DNA of 63,777 nt from the NCBI GenBank assembly GCA_015061465.1, contig SUWN01000008.1:1-63777 (forward strand), written 5' to 3'. Every line of letters starts with the position of its first letter. Position 1 is the first letter of the stretch. The stretch comes from Treponema bryantii. Lineage in GTDB: Bacteria > Spirochaetota > Spirochaetia > Treponematales > Treponemataceae. The translations under genes and the position numbers were made by a program. Positions 47,476 to 56,793 of the stretch are shown here, in pieces. The notes under the pieces were generated by a model. That model was not told the origin of the DNA, did no database searches, and worked only from the letters and a program-made list of their open reading frames with translations.

Positions 47476-49887
47476 TTATCTATTTACAATATTAAATGAT
47501 AATACAAATTCAAATGGAGATTCTGCCCATTGTGGTTTTCCATCAACAATTCTGTATTTGAATGCGAATAAGAAATGCAATGGTAACTGTGGCATCAACA
47601 CACGAATTCCTGGTCCAAAACTAAAGTAGAAATCTTCTATAGACAAATCTGTAAACATAGTTTTTACATCACTCTTTATAGCAACAGCATCAAAGAAAGC
47701 GTCTACCCCAAGGATATTTTGTGCAACTGGGAATCTAAGCTCCAATGAATTTGACCACATTGCCTGACCTTTTCCGTCTGCATTTTTATGAGCACGAGTC
47801 CAACCGCGTCCATTAAACATTCCGTCGATGTATAATTTATTCGATTCTGTAATTACAGTGTTTGGAGTTGGGAATAAAGCAGAAAATCCTGTATATGCTG
47901 CAAATACACCTTTGAAATTCCATTTTTCTGTTACAGGAACATTGAATAAAGTTAAATATCCTTCAAGTTTTGTATCACTTTTTAAGAAAAATTCTTTTTC
48001 TAGACCAGGAAGTAAACCATTCCAAGACAAACGTTCACTTGCAAACCAACCTTTTGATGGGTCGTAATTAAGGTCACGATTATCTAACGAAATACCAGAC
48101 CAAATAGAGTTCAAGATACCTAATCTATTTGCAAAAATTGAGATTCCTAAATCAGTTGGAGTAAATGTTGTTTCGTTAAAATTATATCTTGTAAGAGAAT
48201 CTGTAAGTCCTACTGTAGCTGTCACAATAGCAAATTTTGGGAACCATCTTCTAGAGAAGGCTGTATTCAAACTTGCTGACCAAGCTTCGTACGCCATGTA
48301 ATAATTGTATTGATTCAATGATAAATCTGGTAAGAACATATTATTTTGAGCATACGAAGAAGCATGAGAGAATGCCAATGATTGACTAAAAGCAATTGGA
48401 AGTTTTCCAATCCAGTTTTGTGAATATGTAAAATCTACCGCCTGTTCATTTGTTGAAATTGTTGTAGACGCAGAAATTGATTTTCCTTCACCGAATAAGT
48501 TTGAATTTTCAAGTTTTGCGTATAAAGAAATTGGAATAGCATCTGGATCTGTAACACCAGAGAATGTCATACCAAATTGCAAAGCTGTTGTAGATTGTTC
48601 TTCTACCGAGAAAACCAAATCTACAAGATTTTGTTCTGAACCGGACTGAGGTTCTGGAACAACATTTGAGAAATATTGAAGGTTCATCAAGTTTCTCATA
48701 CCACTAATAATTTTATCACGAGAAAAAACATCACCTTCTTCTATAGGAAGTTCACGACGGATTACGAAATCCTTTGTTTTTGAATTTCCCTTAATGATAA
48801 TATTTTCAATATGACTTCTTGCGCTTTCTTTTATTGTCAAAACATACGAAATTTCTTTGCGCTCTGCATCTTTTTTAGGCATTGGATAAAATTCATTTGA
48901 CATATATCCATTTTCGTAGTAAAGCCCCATGATTGCAGAAATTCCTTCTTGGAATTTTACATCGTTAAAAATTGAGCCTGGTTTTAATTTCATCAAACTC
49001 ATCAATTTTTCTGTAGAGAAAACTTCGTTTCCAACGATTTCCATTCCTGTATAAATATATTGAGAACCTTCTTGAATTACAAAAGTGATGATTAATTCGT
49101 TACGTTGTTTTTCTTCGTTGTAAGCAGATTCAATTTTTGTATCTACAATTGCAGCGTCTATATATCCGCGTTCTTTGTAATAATTCAAGATGATTTTTTT
49201 GTCCATTTCTAAAACAGCAGATTGGAAAGCTCCTTCTGTAAACAAACCAACTTCTTTTAATTCCAATTTACCTTTTAGAGCACGTTCTGAAACAATTGTA
49301 TTTCCTACAATATTAATTTTGCTTATTACAGTATTGTTTCCTTCGTTGATTACAAAAGTTACATTTACGCCTTCTGGAGTTTTTTCTACTTTGTGTGTTA
49401 CAGAAGAATCTGTATAACCTTTTTTTAATAAATGGTCGCGCAAAATTCGTTCATCAAGCAAAACTTTACTTTGAACATAAATATCAGATTTTTTTGTTTT
49501 TATTAAATCTCTTAATTCACCATTACGAACTTTTTTGTTTCCAGAAAAATTTACTTCATTAATAACAGGTTTTTCTGTAACTTTAAAAACAAGCAAAACA
49601 TCCTTCTCGCCAGTAGAAGCGTGTTTTGCATAAGGTTCAATATCATCGAACATATCTAAAGCATAAAGTCTGTCTAAAATTCCTGTATAAGTTTCTTCTG
49701 TAAACGGTTTTCCAATATAAAAACTTGTTACACCAATTAAATCTGCTTTTCGAACATTAACAAGTCCTTCAAAATCAATTTCAGAAATTGGCTGATTCCA
49801 ATACCAATCTTCACTTTCTTCTTGTGCAAAAATTGAAGACACGGACAAGATTAAGATTAAAAAGATTGAAAATATTTTTTTGTACAT
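47476..49887 (-). CDS. bamA: Outer-membrane assembly protein BamA
   Basis: An 803-residue protein. The signal peptide (YKKIFSIFLILILSVSSIFA) follows ATG 49887, which has GGAG upstream; the in-frame 49935 start lies within tamB. Five POTRA domains fill about 30-425 (for example INEVNFSGNKKVRNGELRDL and SKINIVGNTIVSERALKGKL). A C-terminal 16-strand barrel follows, including the conserved GMFNGRGWTR loop (RGF-like) and SFGPGIRVLMPQLPLHFLFA. BamA folds beta-barrels into the outer membrane. It ends in a typical beta-signal (FEFVLSFNIVNR). Confidence 0.96.
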   Translation of the reverse strand: MYKKIFSIFLILILSVSSIFAQEESEDWYWNQPISEIDFEGLVNVRKADLIGVTSFYIGKPFTEETYTGILDRLYALDMFDDIEPYAKHASTGEKDVLLVFKVTEKPVINEVNFSGNKKVRNGELRDLIKTKKSDIYVQSKVLLDERILRDHLLKKGYTDSSVTHKVEKTPEGVNVTFVINEGNNTVISKINIVGNTIVSERALKGKLELKEVGLFTEGAFQSAVLEMDKKIILNYYKERGYIDAAIVDTKIESAYNEEKQRNELIITFVIQEGSQYIYTGMEIVGNEVFSTEKLMSLMKLKPGSIFNDVKFQEGISAIMGLYYENGYMSNEFYPMPKKDAERKEISYVLTIKESARSHIENIIIKGNSKTKDFVIRRELPIEEGDVFSRDKIISGMRNLMNLQYFSNVVPEPQSGSEQNLVDLVFSVEEQSTTALQFGMTFSGVTDPDAIPISLYAKLENSNLFGEGKSISASTTISTNEQAVDFTYSQNWIGKLPIAFSQSLAFSHASSYAQNNMFLPDLSLNQYNYYMAYEAWSASLNTAFSRRWFPKFAIVTATVGLTDSLTRYNFNETTFTPTDLGISIFANRLGILNSIWSGISLDNRDLNYDPSKGWFASERLSWNGLLPGLEKEFFLKSDTKLEGYLTLFNVPVTEKWNFKGVFAAYTGFSALFPTPNTVITESNKLYIDGMFNGRGWTRAHKNADGKGQAMWSNSLELRFPVAQNILGVDAFFDAVAIKSDVKTMFTDLSIEDFYFSFGPGIRVLMPQLPLHFLFAFKYRIVDGKPQWAESPFEFVLSFNIVNR

Positions 49888-49916
49888 AAAAACTCCATTT
49901 TTATAAAAATACTTTG

Positions 49917-52900
49917 TTAAAAAGTAACTTTCCAAGAAAGCGTTATTGATGTAGAAGGCACGTATTGATTATTCAATAATGCATTTATATCAGGCGCCAT
50001 ATTCCATCGGATATTTCCAAACGGCGAATCTAATTCCAATCCTATTTCAGGTTGAAAAATCACTCCATGTTTCATATCATAAATATCATAAACCTTTTTA
50101 TTTGGTACTGATATATGAAGCATAGCGTCTACATACAAAGCACTTCCAAGGTATTTACCTATATAAACAGTTGAATTATCTAAAAAGTTACCAAGAGTAA
50201 GTTTTTCAAACGAATTACTTTCTGTTCCTAAAGTAAATGCGTTTTGCAATACATTTGTACGAATTGAAAGTATATCAAAATTTAAAATCTCTCGCAACTT
50301 ATTTTCTATACTGCGCCCAACGGTAGATTGAATGTAATAATCGCTGGCAGCAAAGATTAAATCAGTTACATTTTGAGAATCCGCAAGAACAATCTGTCCC
50401 AAAAGTTCGCGAATTTCTCGTTCAGATTTAATAGGAATTGATGAAAATTTTGGATTAAAATCTAACAAATATTGATTTTGAGCCGAGAGAATAATTCTTA
50501 CATTTTCACCTTCAGAATCACGCTCCCGAACTTCAGCTTGAATTGACAACAAAGGATTTGCAATATTTTGTGGATTAAATTTTATACTTCCTTCACGAAT
50601 GTAGAAGTTTCTATTTAAATATGCAATATCACCTGATTTTAGATTGATTTTTCCATCAACTTCGTAAATCTGACTACTTGTATCAATTTTTACAGTTAAG
50701 AATGTACTTGGAACTAAAACACATCTAAGCAAAGGTTCCAACGCAAGAGTTACGTGAGTTCCAAGATAAACTTTTAGATTTGTACGAACTATCATATCAG
50801 AATTTGCATTTGTGTTTTCTGTAGACGAAATATCTGCAAGTTTTGAAACAATATCTACATTTTCTCCAATTACATCACCTGTAAGTTCAAGCAAATTCTT
50901 TTCCATATATAAATTTAGATTAGTTTTTACATCACCTTTTAAATTTACAAATGGACTTTTAAAATCAAGAGGAATTGTAACACCTTGCAAAGTTCGCAAA
51001 TTCATTTCAAAATAGTCCATAAGCCATTTATTCATAAATATTTTCCATGCAAACCTAAATTTCTCTTCACCTTGCATAAAATAAACATTTTCTAACAATT
51101 GAATTTCGTTGTTTGAAACTGTAAACAACATTTTTTCTGTAGAGATTTCTTTGGAAACAAGAATTGGAATTTTAAATCTTGGTTCTGTAATAGAAACCGC
51201 GCCTTTAAAGTCAGGAGCATTCAAATCACCCAATAAAGAAATTGAACCTTTTACAATTCCGTGATTTACAATAAAGAATTCATCTATATCGATGTACGAC
51301 ATTAATTTTGCCAAATCAATTTTTATATCACTGATTTTGATATTTGCGTTAGTTGGCGCCAATTCTCCAGAAACATTAAATTTTGCAATATCACCGCTTT
51401 CAACATACGCACTAAGTTTTCCGCCATCGTAAATATTTCCCATTAAACCAATATTTGGCGAAGAGAAGAACGCAATTTCATCTTTTGTCCAAAGCGCAGT
51501 CAAAGAAAAAGGAACGTCTTTTTTCATTAATGAACCGGTGATTTTTTCAGATTCAAGAGTGATAGCAAGCGCTTGTGGAACTTTGGAATTTTCTGGAATA
51601 TAAGCGTCATGAAGTTTTAATTGCATTGGAATTGTCAATGTTTTTTGTCCTTTTGTATTAAAGACAGCTGTCATTTGCCCTTCCAAAGTTTGAATTGAAA
51701 AACTTCCTTTAAAATCAGAAACATTGAAATCTTTATAATCCATTTCAAATCTTTCTATTATTAAGTCTTTATCTACTAAAATTACGTTTCCGTTTAAATT
51801 CATTAATTCGTCGGTAAGCAAAACTGATGCTTTTTCTACACTTAACGAAGCATAAGGTTGGTCCAAAGTTCCTGATAACGAAACTGAACCTGTGAGTTTA
51901 TTATTATCATTTTTTACCCGCATAAATCTGTTCAAATTGAAATTTGTCAAAAAAGCCGCCGCGTTTATGTATAAAGAATTTGATAATGATGATGAATCTA
52001 AAACTTTTCTGTCAGGATTAGAAACATTTGCATCAACAGAAATTGATTCATCAGAAATTTGGCTAGTTAAATTTAAATTCAATCCTACAGAATCCAAAAT
52101 GCTTTGATTTATGTTGATTGTAACATCGGCTTGGCCTTCCAAATAAGAATACAAATCCGAATATGTAATGTAATTAATTTGCGCACCATATTTTGTTGCA
52201 TTTCCGGCAAATTCCAACTTTGGATTTGTTTGGAAAACTGGACCAGCTTCTTCTGCGGAAAATCTTCTGATTTGAACACTTGGTCCATTTTCTTTTGTAA
52301 AATCAAAACTAATATCAGAAGAAAAAATAAATGAAGAAGAACCAAACGCAATTGGGAAATTATCAAACAAAACATGTCCCGAAATATTTTCCATCAAAGA
52401 ATCAAACTGAACCTGAACATCAAATCCATAATCACCAGAAATATTTATAACTTCTGGCATAATTGTTCCAGAAAAATGATACGGAATAGAAGAAGAAAGA
52501 ATATTTGCGGTAAAGAACATTTCGTTTGAATCAATCATTTTATCTAACGAAACATTTGCTTCTAACGCGTATTTTGCAAAAATAAGTTGAAGTTGGTTTA
52601 TTTGAATAGTTTCATTATTTCCGTTTGCAACAACATACAATAATTGGTCTTCGCGTTGTGTGTTCGCAATAATTAAACGCGACAAATTATAAGAAATCGT
52701 TTTTAAATTGGAAGAAAGATAAACGTCAGCAGAAAGCGCGTACGGACTCAACATTTGAGCTGTATTATTCAAAGAAGTTGCTTTTTCTTTTGGCAAAAAC
52801 GCAGCGGCAAATTCTACAATGCTGTCTGCAAACAAATTTCCTAAATAAACGCTCGATTGAATATAATTTGATTTTAATAAATAACTTCCGTCAATTTGTA

Positions 52901-54278
52901 AAGTTCCAGGCTCCAATTCATCCTGATGTGAATAATCAGAAACTTCTAGCGAAAAATCTATAGAATCATTTTTTGGTGAACAAATAATTTGAAGCGCAGT
53001 AAGTGCCTTTGGACCAATAAAAATCTGTGGTGAAAAAATCATAAAACCTTTGTCCAAAGGATCGATGAATAATTGAGAAGAAATTTCGTTTCCGTTTGGA
53101 AGAATACATTTTTCGATGTTGGCAAAACCTGACATTTGCAAAGTTTTATAAATCAACGAAAAATCTACAGAACCTTTATATTGCGGACCAGAAACGTTTA
53201 AATAATTTAAATTAAGTTTATTTTCATCACCGTCCAAATCAAAATCAACTGTAACTGAACCTGGAACTAGTTTTTCTGGAACAAAAAGATTTCCGTTTGA
53301 ATCAAGCGCCAATTTTTTTTGAGTTACGTCAAAGATAAAATCCAAATCCAAATTAAGACGCAAATCTTTTAAATTGTTCATCATTTTTTTATTTGTAGGC
53401 TTAGAAATCAATTGAGCTAGTTTTAAATCTTGTGCCAAAACAGACGCTTTTACTTGATTTTGATTTAAATCATAAAAAGCACCTATCGCCAGCGGAAAAA
53501 CAGATTGAATTAAACGCGCGTCAATTTTGTTATTTTGATAAGTTGTTAAAAAATTCAATTTGTTCATTTTTAGAGTTCCGTTTGTTAAATCCGAAACTTC
53601 TATAAAAAGTGAAGAATTTTCTAAGTTTGAAGGAACAATCGCATTTACATCAACATTCGTTGTAATTTTTGTTCCGTTGTTTTTTAAAAGTAATGAAAGT
53701 TTGCTTTCTAACTCAAATTCAATTGTAGAAATGCGCGAAGAATTTGACAATGCGATATTTTTAACTAAATACGAAGTTTCAACCGAAGAATCTTGATATT
53801 CAAGCAAAATATTTTTTACAGTTACATTTTGCGGAATAAAATCAATAATTTGTGTTAAATCAACTTTTTTGGATTCACTATTTTGCGAAAACATTTTTGC
53901 AAACGTAACAACTGTATTTACGTCCAAAACAACGCCATTAATTGTTACACTTCGTATAAAATCATCATAATTTTTTTTAAAAAGTTCATCAATTTTGTAA
54001 GAAACTTTTGTATTTTGAATATTTGCAACTATTCGGTTAGAGGAATCTGTAAGCTGAATATTTTTTACATAAAAAGCAGATAAAACGGACGGCGAAAAAG
54101 ATTCGTACGAAAAATGCAAACCTGTTTTTTCATAAATCAAAGATTTCATTTCTTGCGTATAATCAACAACCGCTTTTTCTAAACGATTATAAATAGGTCT
54201 AGAAATAATGATTACAGAAATGGAGAGAATAAAAAAAACTACGCAACTAACCTTTGTTATAACCGAAATCTTCTTCAT
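49917..54278 (-). CDS. tamB: TamB/AsmA-like intermembrane protein (DUF490)
   Basis: A 1453-residue protein with an N-terminal membrane anchor (VSCVVFFILSISVIIISRPI) and a very long beta-rich body of the hydrophobic-groove type thought to carry lipid between membranes. The C-terminal DUF490 region is clear: GDIAYLNRNFYIREGSIKFN, NPLLSIQAEVRERDSEGENV, EIRELLGQIVLADSQ, then NSFEKLTLGNFLDNSTVYIG. It lies directly upstream of bamA on the same strand. Spirochaetes lack a clear TamA, and the pairing of TamB with BamA fits this neighbourhood. Confidence 0.93.
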   Translation of the reverse strand: MKKISVITKVSCVVFFILSISVIIISRPIYNRLEKAVVDYTQEMKSLIYEKTGLHFSYESFSPSVLSAFYVKNIQLTDSSNRIVANIQNTKVSYKIDELFKKNYDDFIRSVTINGVVLDVNTVVTFAKMFSQNSESKKVDLTQIIDFIPQNVTVKNILLEYQDSSVETSYLVKNIALSNSSRISTIEFELESKLSLLLKNNGTKITTNVDVNAIVPSNLENSSLFIEVSDLTNGTLKMNKLNFLTTYQNNKIDARLIQSVFPLAIGAFYDLNQNQVKASVLAQDLKLAQLISKPTNKKMMNNLKDLRLNLDLDFIFDVTQKKLALDSNGNLFVPEKLVPGSVTVDFDLDGDENKLNLNYLNVSGPQYKGSVDFSLIYKTLQMSGFANIEKCILPNGNEISSQLFIDPLDKGFMIFSPQIFIGPKALTALQIICSPKNDSIDFSLEVSDYSHQDELEPGTLQIDGSYLLKSNYIQSSVYLGNLFADSIVEFAAAFLPKEKATSLNNTAQMLSPYALSADVYLSSNLKTISYNLSRLIIANTQREDQLLYVVANGNNETIQINQLQLIFAKYALEANVSLDKMIDSNEMFFTANILSSSIPYHFSGTIMPEVINISGDYGFDVQVQFDSLMENISGHVLFDNFPIAFGSSSFIFSSDISFDFTKENGPSVQIRRFSAEEAGPVFQTNPKLEFAGNATKYGAQINYITYSDLYSYLEGQADVTININQSILDSVGLNLNLTSQISDESISVDANVSNPDRKVLDSSSLSNSLYINAAAFLTNFNLNRFMRVKNDNNKLTGSVSLSGTLDQPYASLSVEKASVLLTDELMNLNGNVILVDKDLIIERFEMDYKDFNVSDFKGSFSIQTLEGQMTAVFNTKGQKTLTIPMQLKLHDAYIPENSKVPQALAITLESEKITGSLMKKDVPFSLTALWTKDEIAFFSSPNIGLMGNIYDGGKLSAYVESGDIAKFNVSGELAPTNANIKISDIKIDLAKLMSYIDIDEFFIVNHGIVKGSISLLGDLNAPDFKGAVSITEPRFKIPILVSKEISTEKMLFTVSNNEIQLLENVYFMQGEEKFRFAWKIFMNKWLMDYFEMNLRTLQGVTIPLDFKSPFVNLKGDVKTNLNLYMEKNLLELTGDVIGENVDIVSKLADISSTENTNANSDMIVRTNLKVYLGTHVTLALEPLLRCVLVPSTFLTVKIDTSSQIYEVDGKINLKSGDIAYLNRNFYIREGSIKFNPQNIANPLLSIQAEVRERDSEGENVRIILSAQNQYLLDFNPKFSSIPIKSEREIRELLGQIVLADSQNVTDLIFAASDYYIQSTVGRSIENKLREILNFDILSIRTNVLQNAFTLGTESNSFEKLTLGNFLDNSTVYIGKYLGSALYVDAMLHISVPNKKVYDIYDMKHGVIFQPEIGLELDSPFGNIRWNMAPDINALLNNQYVPSTSITLSWKVTF

Positions 54279-54415
54279 ATTTGTTACAAGAACTAAAGCC
54301 TTGTTTCAAGAAATAATTTTTTATAATGACAAATTCTTTATTTTAAACAATAATATATTCTATCAAAAAAGTAACTAAATATATAGAGAAAAATTACACG
54401 TTTTAAGGATAAAAA

Positions 54416-55030
54416 ATGACACTAAAAAATTTTATTGTATTTGAAGGAATTGACGGTTCGGGAACTTCTACACAAATAAAAAAACTTGTAGAACGAGATT
54501 TAAATAAATTTGTTGCAACAGCAGAACCTACAAAAAAAGAAACTGGTTTGTTTTTAAGAAAAATGCTCGGCGGAGATTTTAGCGTAGATTCTAAAACAGC
54601 CGCATATCTTTTTGCAGCAGACAGATGCGAACACATTTACGGAAAAGACGGTGTAATCGATTTATTAAATCAAGGAAAAATCGTTGTAAGCGACAGATAC
54701 TTTTTTTCAAGTTTAGCTTATCAATCAGTTTCTTGCGGAAATGAGTTGCCACGTTTATTAAATTCACAATTTCCTTTGCCAGAAATTTTGTTTTATTTTT
54801 ACATCGACCCAGAAATTTCGCTAAAACGTGTAGAAGACAGAAACGAAAAAAAAGAAATTTACGAAAAAATTGATTATCAGAAAAAAACAGCCGCTTTGTA
54901 CGAAGAAGTTATAAATGAATATTCAAAACCTGAATTAAAAGGCGAAATGAAAATCATAAAAATTGACGCGTCAAAATCAATCGAAGAAATTTCACAAATT
55001 ATTTGGCAAAATGTTCAAGGAATGTATTGA
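54416..55030 (+). CDS. tmk: Thymidylate kinase
   Basis: It converts dTMP to dTDP. The 204-residue protein has the P-loop FEGIDGSGTSTQIKKL, the substrate motif SDRYFFSSLAYQSVS, and a LID region with EDRNEKKEIYEKIDYQKKTA. The P-loop has Thr where most have Lys (GSGTST in place of GSGKST), as in some spirochaete and eukaryote-like forms. AAGGA precedes the ATG. It overlaps the next gene by 20 nt. Confidence 0.92.
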   Translation: MTLKNFIVFEGIDGSGTSTQIKKLVERDLNKFVATAEPTKKETGLFLRKMLGGDFSVDSKTAAYLFAADRCEHIYGKDGVIDLLNQGKIVVSDRYFFSSLAYQSVSCGNELPRLLNSQFPLPEILFYFYIDPEISLKRVEDRNEKKEIYEKIDYQKKTAALYEEVINEYSKPELKGEMKIIKIDASKSIEEISQIIWQNVQGMY

Positions 55031-55760
55031 TAATATTTTAGTTCATTACAAAATCTGTTCTTTAAGAAACGCAGCAAGTTTTTTAAGAACTCATCAAGTT
55101 TTTGTAAATGATGAACGAATTACTTGTAGAAATTTTTTATGCGATTCTTTCTCAGACAAAATATGCGTAGATAACAAAATTCTTCCGCCCGCAAAAAACA
55201 TTTATTTAATGATGAATAAACCTTGCGACGTTGTTTGTACAACTACGAGCGACAAAAAAACTTTAATTTACGATTTACTTCCGCAAGAATTACTGAAGGC
55301 AGAAAATTTAGGAAAAATTCACACAGTTGGACGTTTAGATTACGACACAGAAGGTTTGATTTTTCTTACAACGAACGGAAAATTTTCTAATTTTATCGCA
55401 TCGCCACAAACTGAAATTCAAAAAACATATTTTGTCACATTACAAAATCAAGTTTCTTCTTCCCAAAAACAAAAATACACAGAACTTTTAGAAGAAGGCA
55501 TTTTTTTACCGGCAGAAAATAAATCACCAGCTTTTACTACAAAAAAAGCAACTTTAATTTGGAAAAGCGACACTGAATGCGAACTTACAATCCAAGAAGG
55601 AAAATTTCATCAGGTAAAAAGAATGTTTGTGGCGCTTGGAAATTCTGTTGAAAAATTAAAACGAATAAAAATCGGAAATATTGAATTAGACAAAACTCTT
55701 TTGCCCGGCGAATTCAGAGCGCTAACTTTACAAGAACTAAATTCTTTTATACAAAACTAG
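55011..55760 (+). CDS. RsuA/RluB-type pseudouridine synthase
   Basis: About 249 residues. An N-terminal S4 RNA-binding domain (KICSLRNAASFLRTHQVFVN) precedes the catalytic domain (MMNKPCDVVCTTTSDKKTLI, VGRLDYDTEGLIFLTTNG with the catalytic Asp, EGKFHQVKRMFVALGNSVEK). This family modifies 16S or 23S rRNA; which site cannot be told. ATG 55011 is chosen over TTG 54963, since the S4 domain begins soon after and the overlap with tmk is then shorter. Confidence 0.9.
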   Translation: MFKECIDNILVHYKICSLRNAASFLRTHQVFVNDERITCRNFLCDSFSDKICVDNKILPPAKNIYLMMNKPCDVVCTTTSDKKTLIYDLLPQELLKAENLGKIHTVGRLDYDTEGLIFLTTNGKFSNFIASPQTEIQKTYFVTLQNQVSSSQKQKYTELLEEGIFLPAENKSPAFTTKKATLIWKSDTECELTIQEGKFHQVKRMFVALGNSVEKLKRIKIGNIELDKTLLPGEFRALTLQELNSFIQN

Positions 55761-55801
55761 CGTGTAAAAAAAGTCCATTTTAACCAACAAGTTTTATTCG
55801 C

Positions 55802-55818
55802 CGTGTCATTTTGACACG
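55802..55818. promoter_or_regulatory. Inverted repeat, candidate enhancer site for the sigma-54 promoter
   Basis: CGTGTCATTTTGACACG is a perfect 7-bp inverted repeat with a 3-nt centre. It lies about 100 nt upstream of the predicted start site, where enhancer-binding activators of sigma-54 promoters usually bind. No T-run follows it, so it is not a good terminator. Confidence 0.5.
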
Positions 55819-55888
55819 AATGAGTCTTTTCACCAAAAAAAACACAAAAAATACTATAAAAAGAAACATTCTTTTTCATTAAAAACAC

Positions 55889-55905
55889 TTGGCACGATAA
55901 TTGCA
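55889..55905 (+). promoter_or_regulatory. Sigma-54 (-24/-12) promoter of the sigma factor gene
   Basis: TTGGCACGATAATTGCA matches every position of the published sigma-54 consensus (YTGGCACGRNNNTTGCW), including the invariant GG (55891-55892) and GC (55903-55904) exactly 10 nt apart. Transcription would begin near 55916, leaving a 38-nt leader with the ribosome-binding site TAGGAGG. Confidence 0.88.
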
Positions 55906-55953
55906 TATAATTTAACAACAAAAACTTTCCCTTTTTAATAGTAGGAGGCATTT

Positions 55954-56793
55954 ATGACAAACGATGAAAACATTTTAGCTATTTACCTTAAAGATATAAA
56001 TCGTATTCCACTTCTTTCTCACGAAGAAGAAGCTCAATTAGCTATAAAAGCAAAACAGGGAGATAAAGCAGCTAAAAATAAAATTGTAAATGCGAATTTA
56101 CGTTTTGTTGTAAATGTTGCAAAAAAATATCAAAAACACGGCCTTGATTTAACTGATTTAATAAGCGAAGGAAATATAGGGCTTTTAATCGCAATCGATA
56201 AATTTGATGTTACAAAAGGTTATCATTTTATTTCCTACGCAGTTTGGTGGATTAGACAATCAATCTTAAAAGCAATTTGTGAAAAAAGTCGCTCAATTCG
56301 CCTACCTTTGAACAGAGCAAATGAACTTGTACAAATTGAACAAGCAAAAAAGACAATAACAGGAAACAAAACAGAACAGGAAGAATTTGAAGAAATTGCT
56401 TCTATGTTGAATATGACAACTTCTCACGTAAGAGAAATGGTAAATATTTCTAGAGATATGATTTCTCTTGATGCTGAAATCAACAATTCTGAAAATGACA
56501 AAACACAAATTGGCGATTTCTACGAAGATTTCAGATACGGAAAACCAGAAGACAATGTTATGAAAGAAGCAATGGAAAAAGACATTGATAACGTTCTAAA
56601 TTCATTAAGAAAAAATGAAGCGGATGTAATTAGAATGAGATTTGGTTTAAACGGAATTAAGCCAATGTCGCTAAAAGAAGTTGGTAGCGTTTGTAATCTT
56701 ACAAAAGAAAGAATTCGTCAGATTGAAAAACATGCAATTTCAAGAATGCAACATCCTTCTAGACGCAAACGTTTGGAAAGTTACGTTGCTTAA
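55954..56793 (+). CDS. Alternative sigma factor, sigma-70 family group 2 (RpoS/short RpoD-like)
   Basis: A 279-residue sigma factor lacking region 1.1. Region 1.2 is AIYLKDINRIPLLSHEEEAQ. Region 2 runs NLRFVVNVAKKYQKHGLDLT through GYHFISYAVWWIRQSILKAI and has the core- and -10-binding residues. Region 3 follows, and region 4 is LKEVGSVCNLTKERIRQIEK for -35 contact. The primary RpoD of treponemes is about twice as long, so this is an alternative factor. AGGAGG precedes the ATG. The only promoter seen is the sigma-54 one, so RpoN and an enhancer-binding activator probably control it. Confidence 0.92.
   Translation: MTNDENILAIYLKDINRIPLLSHEEEAQLAIKAKQGDKAAKNKIVNANLRFVVNVAKKYQKHGLDLTDLISEGNIGLLIAIDKFDVTKGYHFISYAVWWIRQSILKAICEKSRSIRLPLNRANELVQIEQAKKTITGNKTEQEEFEEIASMLNMTTSHVREMVNISRDMISLDAEINNSENDKTQIGDFYEDFRYGKPEDNVMKEAMEKDIDNVLNSLRKNEADVIRMRFGLNGIKPMSLKEVGSVCNLTKERIRQIEKHAISRMQHPSRRKRLESYVA

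Noticed and set aside
55802-55818. Reading the CGTGTCA/TGACACG inverted repeat as an rsuA terminator
   Set aside because: No T-run follows on either strand, and its distance from the sigma-54 promoter suits an activator site better.
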